Assembly (NCBI GenBank): GCA_001067655.1 | Contig: JUNU01000360.1 | Location: 1-9,579, forward strand | Source: Neisseria lactamica | GTDB lineage: Bacteria; Pseudomonadota; Gammaproteobacteria; Burkholderiales; Neisseriaceae | DNA length: 9,579 nucleotides | Direction of reading: 5' to 3' | Shown: one piece after another, positions 1 to 5,875 of the stretch | Layout: each line of letters begins with the position of its first letter | Numbering within the stretch: position 1 is the first letter of the stretch | Made by a program: the position numbers and the translations under genes | Notes under the pieces: model-generated | What the model was told of the DNA's origin: nothing | The model's database searches: none | Seen by the model: only the letters and a program-made list of their open reading frames with translations

Positions 1-95
1 TCTAAGGTGCTGAAGCACCAAGTGAATCGGTTCCGTACTATCTGTACTGCCTGCCGCTTCGTCGCCTTGTCCTGATTTAAATTTAATCCACTATA
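1..95. mobile_element. Correia repeat-enclosed element (CREE), partial, cut by window start
   Basis: The stretch matches my memory of the inner part and one end of the neisserial Correia element: a GGTGC-TGAA-GCACC hairpin (6-19), the conserved run containing TTCGTCGCCTTGTCCTG, and a terminal inverted repeat closing on TAATCCACTATA at 84-95. These are small non-autonomous elements of roughly 100-155 bp that insert at TA dinucleotides; their other end would lie beyond the window. The element stops 24 bases before the stop codon of the helicase, so helicase transcripts should run into it. Transcribed CREEs can fold into long hairpins that RNase III cleaves, which could process the helicase mRNA 3' end. 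The end shows TTTAAATTTAAT where the right-hand copy has TTTTTGTTAAT, so the two copies are different variants. Confidence 0.88.
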
Positions 96-97
96 TC
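67..97 (+). promoter_or_regulatory. Possible outward promoter at the CREE end
   Basis: A -35-like TTGTCC (67-72) and a -10-like TATATC (92-97), which is completed by the first base outside the element, lie 19 bases apart. CREE ends are known to create promoters at their junctions. This one would fire rightward, antisense to the helicase 3' end. The long spacer makes it weak or inactive on sequence alone. Confidence 0.25.
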
Positions 98-119
98 CGC
101 TATTGATTTGACTTTAGCA

Positions 120-1493
120 TCAGCCTCTTTTCGCTGGACGGTTTGGTTTCGAGCCGAAAGAATCGTTGGCTTTACGTTTGCCTTTGAAGCCTTCGCCGCC
201 TTTCTTAAAGCCTTCTTTTTTGAAACCTTCGCCGCGTGATTTGCCGCCGAAGCCTTCTTTGCCCGGTTTCTTATCGCCGCGCCAGCCGCCGGATTTTCTA
301 TCGCCCCAGCCGCCTTTGCCTTTCGGCTTGCCGCCTGCGGATTTGCGCTTGCGGGTCGGTTCCATGCCTTCGACGGTCAGCTCAGGCAATTTACGGCCGA
401 TGTATTTTTCGATTTTGTGTACTTTGACGTATTCGTTCACTTCGGCGAAGGTAATCGCAATACCCGTGCGCCCTGCCCGTCCGGTACGGCCGATGCGGTG
501 AACGTAGTCTTCCGCCTGTTTCGGCAGGTCGTAGTTGATGACGTGGGTAATGGTCGGCACGTCGATACCGCGTGCGGCAACGTCGGTGGCAACCAAAATT
601 TTGCAGCGGCCTTTGCGCAAATCCATCAGCGTGCGGTTGCGCCAGCCTTGCGGCATGTCGCCGTGCAGGCAGTTGGCGGCGAAACCTTTTTCGTACAAAT
701 CGTCGGCGATGACTTCGGTCATGGCTTTGGTGGACGTGAAAATCACGCATTGGTCGATGTTGGCGTCGCGCAGGATGTGGTCGAGCAGGCGGTTTTTGTG
801 GCGCATATCGTCGCAGTACAGCAACTGCTCTTCGATTTTGCCTTGGTCGTCCACGCGCTCGACTTCGATGATTTCAGGGTTTTTCGTCAGTTTGCGTGCC
901 AGCTTGCCGACCGCGCCGTCCCAAGTGGCGGAGAACAATAAAGTCTGACGGTCGGTCGGAGTCGCTTCGACGATGGTTTCGATGTCGTCGATAAAACCCA
1001 TGTCCAACATGCGGTCGGCTTCGTCCAAAATCAGCACTTCCAAGCGGGCGAAATCGACTTTGCCGCTTTGCATCAAGTCCATCAGACGGCCCGGCGTGGC
1101 GACAATCAGGTCAACCGGTTTGCTCAGGGCGCGGGTTTGGTAGCCGAAAGATGCGCCGCCGACGATGCTGACGGTGCGGAACCAGCGCATATTTTTAGCA
1201 TACGCCAGCGCATTTTTCTCGACTTGCGCCGCCAATTCGCGGGTCGGCGTCAACACCAACGCGCGCGGGCCTTTGCCCGGTTTTTCGCTGCGTTTGGTCA
1301 GCCGCTGCAACGTCGGCAGCAGGAAGGCGGCGGTTTTGCCGGAGCCGGTTTGCGCCGAAGCCATGATGTCGCGGCCTTCCAAAGCAAACGGAATGGCTTG
1401 CGCCTGAATCGGCGTCGGGCTTTCGTAACCCTCGCTGCGCACGGCGGACAAAATGTTTTTATCAAGGTTCAAATCGGCAAATTTAATAGACAT
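120..1493 (-). CDS. rhlE: DEAD-box ATP-dependent RNA helicase, RhlE type
   Basis: A 457-residue cytoplasmic RNA helicase that uses ATP to unwind or remodel RNA duplexes; relatives act in ribosome assembly, RNA decay and cold adaptation. All core motifs are intact in order: Q motif (GYESPTPIQ, 22-30), Walker A AQTGSGKT (47-54), PTRELA (83-88), GG (112-113), TPGR (133-136), DEAD (157-160), SAT (188-190), the ATDVAARGID block (302-311) and HRIGRTGR (332-339). Residues from about 380 to the end form a Lys/Gly/Arg-rich disordered tail typical of RNA-binding extensions. The length is close to E. coli RhlE (about 454). The start is backed by AGGA (1499-1502) five bases upstream. It is divergent from rlmK and has a promoter at 1736-1764, giving a leader of about 235 nt. 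No intrinsic terminator precedes the CREE downstream. SrmB is the main alternative subfamily; membership of the DEAD-box family is certain. Confidence 0.95.
   Translation of the reverse strand: MSIKFADLNLDKNILSAVRSEGYESPTPIQAQAIPFALEGRDIMASAQTGSGKTAAFLLPTLQRLTKRSEKPGKGPRALVLTPTRELAAQVEKNALAYAKNMRWFRTVSIVGGASFGYQTRALSKPVDLIVATPGRLMDLMQSGKVDFARLEVLILDEADRMLDMGFIDDIETIVEATPTDRQTLLFSATWDGAVGKLARKLTKNPEIIEVERVDDQGKIEEQLLYCDDMRHKNRLLDHILRDANIDQCVIFTSTKAMTEVIADDLYEKGFAANCLHGDMPQGWRNRTLMDLRKGRCKILVATDVAARGIDVPTITHVINYDLPKQAEDYVHRIGRTGRAGRTGIAITFAEVNEYVKVHKIEKYIGRKLPELTVEGMEPTRKRKSAGGKPKGKGGWGDRKSGGWRGDKKPGKEGFGGKSRGEGFKKEGFKKGGEGFKGKRKANDSFGSKPNRPAKRG
180..257 (-). repeat. Degenerate EGF(K/G) repeats in helicase tail
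   Basis: Residues 413-438 of the helicase repeat a short unit built on EGF followed by Lys or Gly (EGFGG, EGFKK, EGFKK, EGFKG). The DNA shows matching imperfect repeats built on the minus-strand form of GAAGGC/GAAGGT. Such a tail is likely to vary in copy number between strains and to bind RNA without sequence preference. Confidence 0.6.
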
Positions 1494-1534
1494 GGCTATC
1501 CTAAAGAGACAACAACGCGCACGCCTGAACGGTT

Positions 1535-1546
1535 TTCAGACGACCT
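1535..1546 (-). other. DNA uptake sequence, single (AGGTCGTCTGAA dialect)
   Basis: A perfect 12-base AGGTCGTCTGAA reads on the minus strand (TTCAGACGACCT on the plus strand). It is bound by ComP during natural transformation. It is unpaired and lies inside the helicase leader, so it does not act as a terminator stem. Confidence 0.9.
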
Positions 1547-1582
1547 GAAGCAAAGGAAAGTAACGATACGGGAAATGTGAAG

Positions 1583-1621
1583 TTACAGGGTTGTCGCAAG
1601 CATCTTGCTTGTGGTTAACAT
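1583..1621 (-). other. Possible 12-codon upstream ORF in helicase leader
   Basis: An ATG at 1619-1621 opens 12 codons, ending in TAA at 1583-1585. The frame lies almost wholly inside the nested hairpin, so translating it would melt that structure. No good Shine-Dalgarno precedes it, and so short a frame easily occurs by chance. Confidence 0.15.
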
Positions 1622-1632
1622 CGACGACAACC
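1589..1632 (-). other. Nested inverted repeat in helicase leader
   Basis: Outer arms GGTTGTCG (1589-1596) and CGACAACC (1625-1632) enclose a second hairpin with CAAGC (1597-1601) and GCTTG (1607-1611) around a five-base loop. In the helicase mRNA this would be a folded element about 100-140 nt upstream of the start codon. No T-run follows, so it is not an intrinsic terminator. It could be a stability, protein-binding or autoregulatory structure. Confidence 0.45.
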
Positions 1633-1670
1633 TGCACGGAAAGGCTTGGCAAATCAGCAAGCAATAAAAG

Positions 1671-1693
1671 AAACGCGCCCGAAACGGCGGTTT
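1671..1693 (-). other. Possible attenuator-like hairpin in helicase leader
   Basis: AAAC (1671-1674) and CGCC (1676-1679) pair with GGCG (1686-1689) and GTTT (1690-1693), leaving one bulged base and a six-base loop. Read on the minus strand it is followed directly by CTTTTATT. That resembles a weak intrinsic terminator about 35-60 nt after the predicted transcription start. Confidence 0.25.
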
Positions 1694-1711
1694 AGGTTGG
1701 AAGACGATGGC

Positions 1712-1740
1712 TTCGTATAAAAAGGTGAACGGCGGATAAT
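1712..1740 (+). promoter_or_regulatory. Candidate sigma-70 promoter for rlmK
   Basis: A weak -35 TTCGTA (1712-1717) is followed after 17 bases by a good -10 GATAAT (1735-1740). It would start transcription near 1747 and leave a leader of about 84 nt before the rlmK ATG. Its -10 box overlaps that of the oppositely directed helicase promoter. A second TAAAAT at 1786-1791 lacks a -35 partner. Confidence 0.35.
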
Positions 1741-1764
1741 ATAGATTTTATGGATAACGGTCAA
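1736..1764 (-). promoter_or_regulatory. Sigma-70 promoter of the helicase gene
   Basis: On the minus strand, TTGACC (1759-1764) and TATTAT (1736-1741) stand exactly 17 bases apart. Each hexamer matches consensus at five of six positions. This is the best promoter-like sequence I found in the window. Transcription should begin near 1729. Confidence 0.65.
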
Positions 1765-1815
1765 GCAAAAAGGCATCAAGTGCGTTAAAATCCAAACCCT
1801 TCCCAATCCTCATTC

Positions 1816-1827
1816 AGGCCGTCTGAA
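1816..1827 (+). other. DNA uptake sequence, AGGCCGTCTGAA variant, abutting the rlmK start
   Basis: A perfect AGGCCGTCTGAA ends three bases before the rlmK ATG. It differs at one base from the AGGTCGTCTGAA form used through most of the window. It occupies the place where a ribosome binding site would normally sit; its AGG (1816-1818) is 12 bases from the ATG, far for a Shine-Dalgarno. Confidence 0.88.
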
Positions 1828-1830
1828 ACC

Positions 1831-2778
1831 ATGACCGACATCACACCCTTCGCCAACCGCATGGGCAAAAACATCAAACACCTCATGAAATGGGCAAAAC
1901 GCAACGGCATCGAAGCCTGGCGCATTTACGACCGCGACATCCCCCAATTCCCCTTCGCCGTCGATGTTTACGGCGACCAAATCCACCTTCAGGAATACGA
2001 TACCGGCTGGCTGATGCAGCCCGAAGAATACGAATCGTGGCTTGCCGGAGTATTGGAAGCCGTCGCCTTCGTTACCGGTTTTGCGCCCGAACAAATCCAC
2101 CTCAAACGCCGCGAACGCCAAAAAGGCTTGCAGCAATACGAAAAAACCGGCAAAACCGGCGACGATTTCGTCATTACCGAAAACGGCCGCCAGTTTTGGG
2201 TCAACCTCGACAAATACCTCGACACCGGCCTCTTTCTCGACCACCGCAACACGCGCAAAAAAGTCGGCGAAACCGCAGCGGGCAAACGCTTCCTCAACCT
2301 GTTTTCCTACACCAGCAGCTTCACCGTCTATGCCGCTACCGGCGGCGCGGTATCCAGCGAAACCGTCGATTTGTCCAACACTTATCTCGATTGGGCGAAA
2401 CGCAATTTCGAACTCAACGGCATCAGCTCCGAACAACACAGAATCGTCCGCGCCGACGTGTTCCAATACCTGCAAAACGCCGCCGCCGAAGGCAAACAGT
2501 TCGACCTCATCGTCATGGATCCGCCCAGCTTCTCCAACAGCAAAAAGATGCTCGACATCCTCGACATCCAGCGCGATCACAAAAAACTGATTGCCGGCGC
2601 GATGAGCCTACTCGCTTCAGACGGCATTTTGTACTTCTCCAACAACTTGCGCAGCTTCGTCTTGGACGATTCGGTATCGGAACAATACGCCGTCAAAGAC
2701 ATTTCTAAACAATCCGTTCCCGACGATTTCCGCAACAAGAAAATCCATCAGTGTTGGGAAATCAGGCACAAAGCCTGA
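1831..2778 (+). CDS. rlmK: Stand-alone RlmK-type 23S rRNA methyltransferase
   Basis: A 315-residue class I SAM-dependent methyltransferase that aligns throughout with the C-terminal half of E. coli RlmKL (YcbY), the part that makes m7G2069 in 23S rRNA. Shared landmarks are the N-terminal FANR..KN start (7-14), LKRRERQKG (91-99), the WVNL..YLDTGLFLDHR block (123-139), the SAM-binding motif I NLFSYTSSF (156-164), the acidic loop D180, the catalytic-loop motif DPPSFSNSK (230-238), FSNN (269-272) and the terminal IHQCW (305-309). The RlmL half (THUMP domain plus m2G2445 methyltransferase) is absent, so that activity must be encoded elsewhere. The ATG at 1831 is chosen because the E. coli protein aligns from about residue 5; the ATG at 1861 would lose conserved residues. 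No clear Shine-Dalgarno is present. A terminator follows at 2823. Generic annotation would be class I SAM-dependent methyltransferase. Confidence 0.9.
   Translation: MTDITPFANRMGKNIKHLMKWAKRNGIEAWRIYDRDIPQFPFAVDVYGDQIHLQEYDTGWLMQPEEYESWLAGVLEAVAFVTGFAPEQIHLKRRERQKGLQQYEKTGKTGDDFVITENGRQFWVNLDKYLDTGLFLDHRNTRKKVGETAAGKRFLNLFSYTSSFTVYAATGGAVSSETVDLSNTYLDWAKRNFELNGISSEQHRIVRADVFQYLQNAAAEGKQFDLIVMDPPSFSNSKKMLDILDIQRDHKKLIAGAMSLLASDGILYFSNNLRSFVLDDSVSEQYAVKDISKQSVPDDFRNKKIHQCWEIRHKA
2616..2627 (-). other. DNA uptake sequence, ATGCCGTCTGAA form, inside rlmK
   Basis: TTCAGACGGCAT on the plus strand is the exact complement of ATGCCGTCTGAA, the dialect dominant in N. meningitidis and N. gonorrhoeae. 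It lies in the coding sequence over residues 262-266 of RlmK. It is the only copy of this dialect I found in the window. Confidence 0.88.
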
Positions 2779-2822
2779 CTGTCCTCGTCGTGGGTTGAAA
2801 TACCCAACGGTTTATATGCCCG

Positions 2823-2868
2823 AAGGTCGTCTGAAAACTCCGTTTGGTGTTTTCAGACGACCTTTTCT
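2823..2868 (+). terminator. Intrinsic terminator of rlmK built from an inverted DUS pair
   Basis: Arms 2823-2838 and 2849-2864 pair perfectly over 16 bases around a 10-base loop, and each contains AGGTCGTCTGAA in opposite orientation. The 3' arm runs into TTTTC. It begins 44 bases after the rlmK stop. Inverted uptake sequences serving as terminators are common in Neisseria. The symmetry would also allow function on the other strand. Confidence 0.92.
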
Positions 2869-2902
2869 CAATATAGGCAGGCATCACGCCGCCCCTTCAC
2901 GG

Positions 2903-2908
2903 TATAAT
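2903..2908 (+). promoter_or_regulatory. -10 box of the ypfJ promoter
   Basis: A perfect TATAAT lies 36 bases before the ypfJ ATG and just past the preceding terminator, consistent with a start near 2915 and a leader of about 30 nt. No convincing -35 hexamer stands 16-18 bases upstream, so the promoter may be weak or activator-dependent. Confidence 0.5.
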
Positions 2909-2944
2909 CCGCCCCATATCACTTCACAACAAGGAACACACAAG

Positions 2945-3784
2945 ATGGATTGGAAAGGACGCGAACAGAGTCAAAACGTAGAAGACCGACGCGGCAGCAG
3001 CGGCGGAGGCGGCGGCGGGAGGGCGCCCGGCATCCTCGGCATCATCGTCGTTTTGATTGGCGCTTATTACGGCGTCGATTTGAGCGGCTTGGTCGGCACG
3101 CCTTCCATGGGTACGGGTTCAACCCAAACCTCCCAGCTCAAACCTCAAGAAGAAGCCGAACTGAACGAACTTGCCCGCGTCGTCCTCGCCGATACGGAAA
3201 AAGCCTGGGGCAGCTATTTCAAGCAACACGGACAAAATTACACCCCGACCACGCTGGTGTTATACAACGGCGGTACATCCACCGCCTGCGGCATGGGCCA
3301 ATCGGCAATGGGCCCGTTTTACTGCCCGGGCGACCAAAAAGTCTATCTCGACTTAGACTTTTATAGGGATATGCAGACCAAACTCAATTCAGCCAGCGAT
3401 GCCGCGTTTGCCTACGTCATCGCGCACGAAGTCGGACACCACGTCCAAAACCTGCTCGGTATCCTGCCTAAAGTCCACAGAATGCAGCAGCAGGTCGACA
3501 AAAAAGAAGCCAATGCCCTTTCCGTCAAACTCGAATTGCAGGCGGACTGCTACGCGGGTATTTGGGGGCATTACGCCGTCAACAACAATATCTTCAAAGC
3601 CGAAGACATCACCAAAGCCATGCTGGCTGCCGAATCCGTCGGCGACGACCGCCTGCAGAAAGACGGGCAGGGCTACGTCGTTCCCGACAGCTTTACACAC
3701 GGCTCGTCCGAACAGCGCATGGCATGGCTCAAACGCGGTTTGGACAGCGGCGACATCAATCAATGCAACACATTCGGCAATTGA
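2945..3784 (+). CDS. ypfJ: YpfJ-family neutral zinc metallopeptidase, membrane anchored
   Basis: A 279-residue member of the putative neutral zinc metallopeptidase family (Pfam PF04228), close to E. coli YpfJ (about 287) along its whole length. The order is a polar N-terminus with NVEDRR (11-16), a glycine run (20-25), one membrane segment (about 29-46), then a periplasmic catalytic domain. HEVGHH (161-166) supplies two zinc ligands and the catalytic Glu162; ELQAD (197-201) likely supplies the third ligand. Family blocks GPFYCP (123-128), VVPDSFTHG (245-253) and QCNTFG (273-278) are conserved, with cysteines 115, 127, 202 and 274. The physiological substrate is unknown. The ATG at 2945 is chosen because AAGGA (2931-2935) sits nine bases upstream and the protein aligns with YpfJ from its first residue; an in-frame start at 2795 would read through the upstream terminator and TATAAT box. 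It is flanked by terminators on both sides and is probably transcribed alone. Confidence 0.93.
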   Translation: MDWKGREQSQNVEDRRGSSGGGGGGRAPGILGIIVVLIGAYYGVDLSGLVGTPSMGTGSTQTSQLKPQEEAELNELARVVLADTEKAWGSYFKQHGQNYTPTTLVLYNGGTSTACGMGQSAMGPFYCPGDQKVYLDLDFYRDMQTKLNSASDAAFAYVIAHEVGHHVQNLLGILPKVHRMQQQVDKKEANALSVKLELQADCYAGIWGHYAVNNNIFKAEDITKAMLAAESVGDDRLQKDGQGYVVPDSFTHGSSEQRMAWLKRGLDSGDINQCNTFGN

Positions 3785-3821
3785 TTGAAACCGCAGTAAA
3801 TGGTTATTTGATATAACCCCC

Positions 3822-3856
3822 AAAGGTCGTCTGAAAGCCTTCAGACGACCTTTGCC
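3822..3856 (+). terminator. Terminator between ypfJ and pgm, inverted DUS pair
   Basis: Arms 3822-3835 and 3840-3853 pair over 14 bases around the four-base loop AGCC; each carries AGGTCGTCTGAA. The T-run after the stem is short (TTTG), so termination may be less efficient than at the other pairs. It lies 37 bases after the ypfJ stop. Confidence 0.82.
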
Positions 3857-3858
3857 TA

Positions 3859-3867
3859 TGTTAGAAT
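3859..3867 (+). promoter_or_regulatory. Extended -10 promoter of pgm
   Basis: TG (3859-3860), one base, then TAGAAT (3862-3867) form an extended -10 element directly after the ypfJ terminator. TTCAGA within the terminator arm (3840-3845) could be a poor -35 at 16 bases. The predicted start near 3874 gives a leader of about 32 nt. Confidence 0.5.
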
Positions 3868-3905
3868 AAGCCCGTTTTCCATTCACAATCACAAAGGAAA
3901 CCATC

Positions 3906-5288
3906 ATGGCAAACATTGCCCGCGACATTTTCAAAGCCTACGACATCCGGGGCATTGTCGGCAAAACCCTGACCAACGAAGCCGCCTACCTCATCGGCAA
4001 AGCCATCGCCACCCGAGCCGCCGAAAAAGGCATTACCCGCATCGCACTCGGACGCGACGGACGCTTGAGCGGTCCCGAACTGATGGAACACATCCAGCGC
4101 GGCTTTACCGACAGCGGCATCGACGTCCTCAATGTCGGCATGGTCGCCACCCCCATGCTGTATTTCGCCGCCATCAACGAATGCGGCGGCAGCGGCGTGA
4201 TGATTACCGGCAGCCACAACCCGCCCGATTACAACGGCTTCAAAATGATGCTCGGCGGCGACACCCTCGCAGGCGAAGCCATCCAAGGACTGCTTGCCCT
4301 GATCGAAGCCGACAAACTGACCGTTTCCGACAAAAAAGGCAGCGTAACCGAAAAAGACATCTCCGGCGAATACCACAACCACATCGTCGGCCACGTCAAA
4401 CTCAAACGCCCCATGAAAATCGCCATCGACGCGGGCAACGGCGTAGGCGGCGCATTCGCAGGCAAACTCTACAAAGGTTTGGGCAACGAAGTGACTGAAC
4501 TTTTCTGCGAAGTGGACGGCAATTTCCCCAACCACCATCCCGACCCTTCCAAACCGAAAAACCTGCAAGATTTGATTGCCGCACTGAAAAACAGCGACGC
4601 CGAAATCGGATTGGCTTTTGACGGCGATGCCGACCGCTTGGGCGTCGTGACCAAAGACGGGAACATCATCTATCCCGACCGCCAGCTCATGCTGTTCGCC
4701 CAAGACGTTTTGAGCCGCAATCCCGGCGCGAAAGTCATCTTCGACGTCAAATCCACCCGCCTGCTGGCTCCGTGGATTAAAGAACACGGCGGCGAAGCCG
4801 TCATGGAGAAAACCGGCCACAGCTTCATCAAGTCCACCATGAAAAAAACCGGCGCGCTGGTTGCCGGCGAAATGAGCGGACACATCTTCTTCAAAGAACG
4901 CTGGTTCGGCTTCGACGACGGCATGTACGCCGGCGCACGCCTCTTGGAAATCCTGTCTGCCTTCGACAATCCGTCCGAAGTGTTGAACAGCCTACCGCAA
5001 AGCATTTCCACGCCCGAACTCAACATCGACCTGCCCGAAGGCAGCAACGGCCATCAGGTTATCGACGAACTCGCCGCCAAAGCCAAATTCGAAGGCGCGA
5101 CCGAAATCATCACCATCGACGGCCTGCGCGTAGAATTCCCCGACGGCTTCGGTCTGATGCGCGCCTCCAATACCACGCCGATTTTGGTGTTGCGCTTCGA
5201 GGCGGATTCCGACGAAGCCATCGGGCGGATTCAAAACCAGTTTAAAGCCGTCATCGAAAGCAGTCCCGCGCTGAAATGGCCGCTGTAA
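3906..5288 (+). CDS. pgm: Phosphoglucomutase/phosphomannomutase
   Basis: A 460-residue alpha-D-phosphohexomutase that interconverts hexose 1- and 6-phosphates through a phosphoserine and a 1,6-bisphosphate intermediate. The four-domain signature is complete: the phosphoserine loop TGSHNPPDYNG (101-111) with catalytic Ser103, the magnesium loop DGDAD (239-243), the sugar-specificity loop GEMSGH (321-326) and the C-terminal phosphate-binding loop RASNTTP (419-425). The length equals what I recall for neisserial Pgm, where the enzyme feeds glucose 1-phosphate to UDP-glucose and lipooligosaccharide synthesis; loss truncates the oligosaccharide. AAGGA (3894-3898) stands seven bases before the ATG. 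Amylosucrase follows after 587 bases. Pgm links glucan breakdown products to glycolysis, but separate terminators and the large gap argue against co-transcription. Sugar specificity cannot be settled from sequence; dual glucose/mannose activity is usual for this AlgC-like group. Confidence 0.95.
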   Translation: MANIARDIFKAYDIRGIVGKTLTNEAAYLIGKAIATRAAEKGITRIALGRDGRLSGPELMEHIQRGFTDSGIDVLNVGMVATPMLYFAAINECGGSGVMITGSHNPPDYNGFKMMLGGDTLAGEAIQGLLALIEADKLTVSDKKGSVTEKDISGEYHNHIVGHVKLKRPMKIAIDAGNGVGGAFAGKLYKGLGNEVTELFCEVDGNFPNHHPDPSKPKNLQDLIAALKNSDAEIGLAFDGDADRLGVVTKDGNIIYPDRQLMLFAQDVLSRNPGAKVIFDVKSTRLLAPWIKEHGGEAVMEKTGHSFIKSTMKKTGALVAGEMSGHIFFKERWFGFDDGMYAGARLLEILSAFDNPSEVLNSLPQSISTPELNIDLPEGSNGHQVIDELAAKAKFEGATEIITIDGLRVEFPDGFGLMRASNTTPILVLRFEADSDEAIGRIQNQFKAVIESSPALKWPL

Positions 5289-5309
5289 ACGGTTAACGCT
5301 TTAAAGCTC

Positions 5310-5355
5310 AAAAGGTCGTCTGAAAACGAGTATCCCCGTTTTCAGACGACCTTTT
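5310..5355 (+). terminator. Intrinsic terminator of pgm, inverted DUS pair
   Basis: Arms 5310-5328 and 5337-5355 pair over 19 bases around an eight-base loop, with AGGTCGTCTGAA in both orientations (5313-5324 and 5341-5352). The stem ends in TTTT followed by GTTTC. It starts 21 bases after the pgm stop and is the longest stem in the window. Confidence 0.92.
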
Positions 5356-5875
5356 GTTTCGATGTTCATGCCCTTCAAACTTACTCATGGCAACACCCTA
5401 TTCTTCCAAGCCAATACGCCCAAACTTCCCCATCCAAGACCTTTGACTTCCATCAAACAAAATTATCTTCTTCAAAAACGCCCGTTGTCCTTTACCCAAG
5501 AAAATAAATACGTTCACCTCCTCATCAAATACCCAAATATTGCCTATTGGATAAATACACAGCCGACACAGCAGCAAATTATTGTTCAAAACATAAAAAA
5601 TAGAGCCATTTATCTAAAAAATAACCACCCAATTAACATTAAATACCAAGCATTCAAACCCACTCCAACCCATACAAAAAATCCATGCCGTTTTCAGACG
5701 ACCCCAACCCGATTAAAAGCCTATTTTCCCAACCATTTCAGGCTACTATGCACAAACAGCTTCTTACAGTATGATGGACTTCTCAATTTTGCCTTAAGCC
5801 TGCATGAGTTTCCGCAGCGCAGGCAGCAGGAATCAGGCTTCCAAACAAATCCAACCTCAACTCGGAGTAAACATC
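5356..5875 (+). other. AT-rich, G-poor intergenic stretch before amylosucrase
   Basis: About 520 bases hold no gene I can support. By hand count, 5401-5700 contains about 24 G and 87 C, that is roughly 37% G+C with very few G on the plus strand, unlike the G+C-rich coding DNA around it. Such C-rich, G-poor RNA is what Rho factor binds, so this may back up the pgm terminator or control read-through into amylosucrase. A-tracts occur near 5594-5620. I could not find a confident promoter for amylosucrase; TATGAT at 5770-5775 is a possible -10 without a -35. From about 5800 the composition returns to normal. Confidence 0.6.
5693..5704 (-). other. DNA uptake sequence, single, 11 of 12 bases
   Basis: TTCAGACGACCC on the plus strand is the complement of GGGTCGTCTGAA, differing from the local 12-mer only at its first, least conserved base. 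It is unpaired and sits at the end of the G-poor stretch. Confidence 0.75.

Larger units (their letters stand above)
1494..1729 (-). promoter_or_regulatory. Long 5' leader of the helicase mRNA
   Basis: From the predicted transcription start near 1729 to the helicase ATG there are about 235 untranslated bases. In order of transcription they hold a hairpin with a following T-rich run (1671-1693), a 12-codon ATG-started frame (1583-1621), a larger nested hairpin (1589-1632), one DUS (1535-1546) and the AGGA ribosome binding site (1499-1502). The extent depends on the promoter call; a different start site would shorten the leader. Together with the rest of the 337-base gap up to 1830 I see no other gene here. 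Confidence 0.5.

Noticed and set aside
1086..1097. A DUS-like site inside the helicase gene around TCAGACGGCC
   Set aside because: It differs from the uptake sequence at two positions including the conserved final AA, and lies in a coding motif region, so chance is sufficient.
1810..2580. A 256-codon minus-strand frame opposite rlmK
   Set aside because: It is antisense to the conserved methyltransferase and reads as a codon-bias shadow.
2795..2944. A 50-residue N-terminal extension of YpfJ from an upstream ATG
   Set aside because: It would be translated through the rlmK terminator and the TATAAT box, and homologues begin at the MDWKGR start.
3861..4883. A 340-codon minus-strand frame opposite pgm
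   Set aside because: The pgm frame has every active-site loop; the opposite frame is Ala/Val/Gly/Phe-rich and is the mirror product of G+C-rich codons.
5398..5589. A 63-codon minus-strand frame in the same gap
   Set aside because: It can only start at TTG, has no Shine-Dalgarno or promoter, and matches no family I know.
5804..5875. A 24-residue N-terminal extension of amylosucrase
   Set aside because: The inner ATG at 5876 has a GGAG site at correct spacing and gives exactly the 636 residues of the known enzyme.
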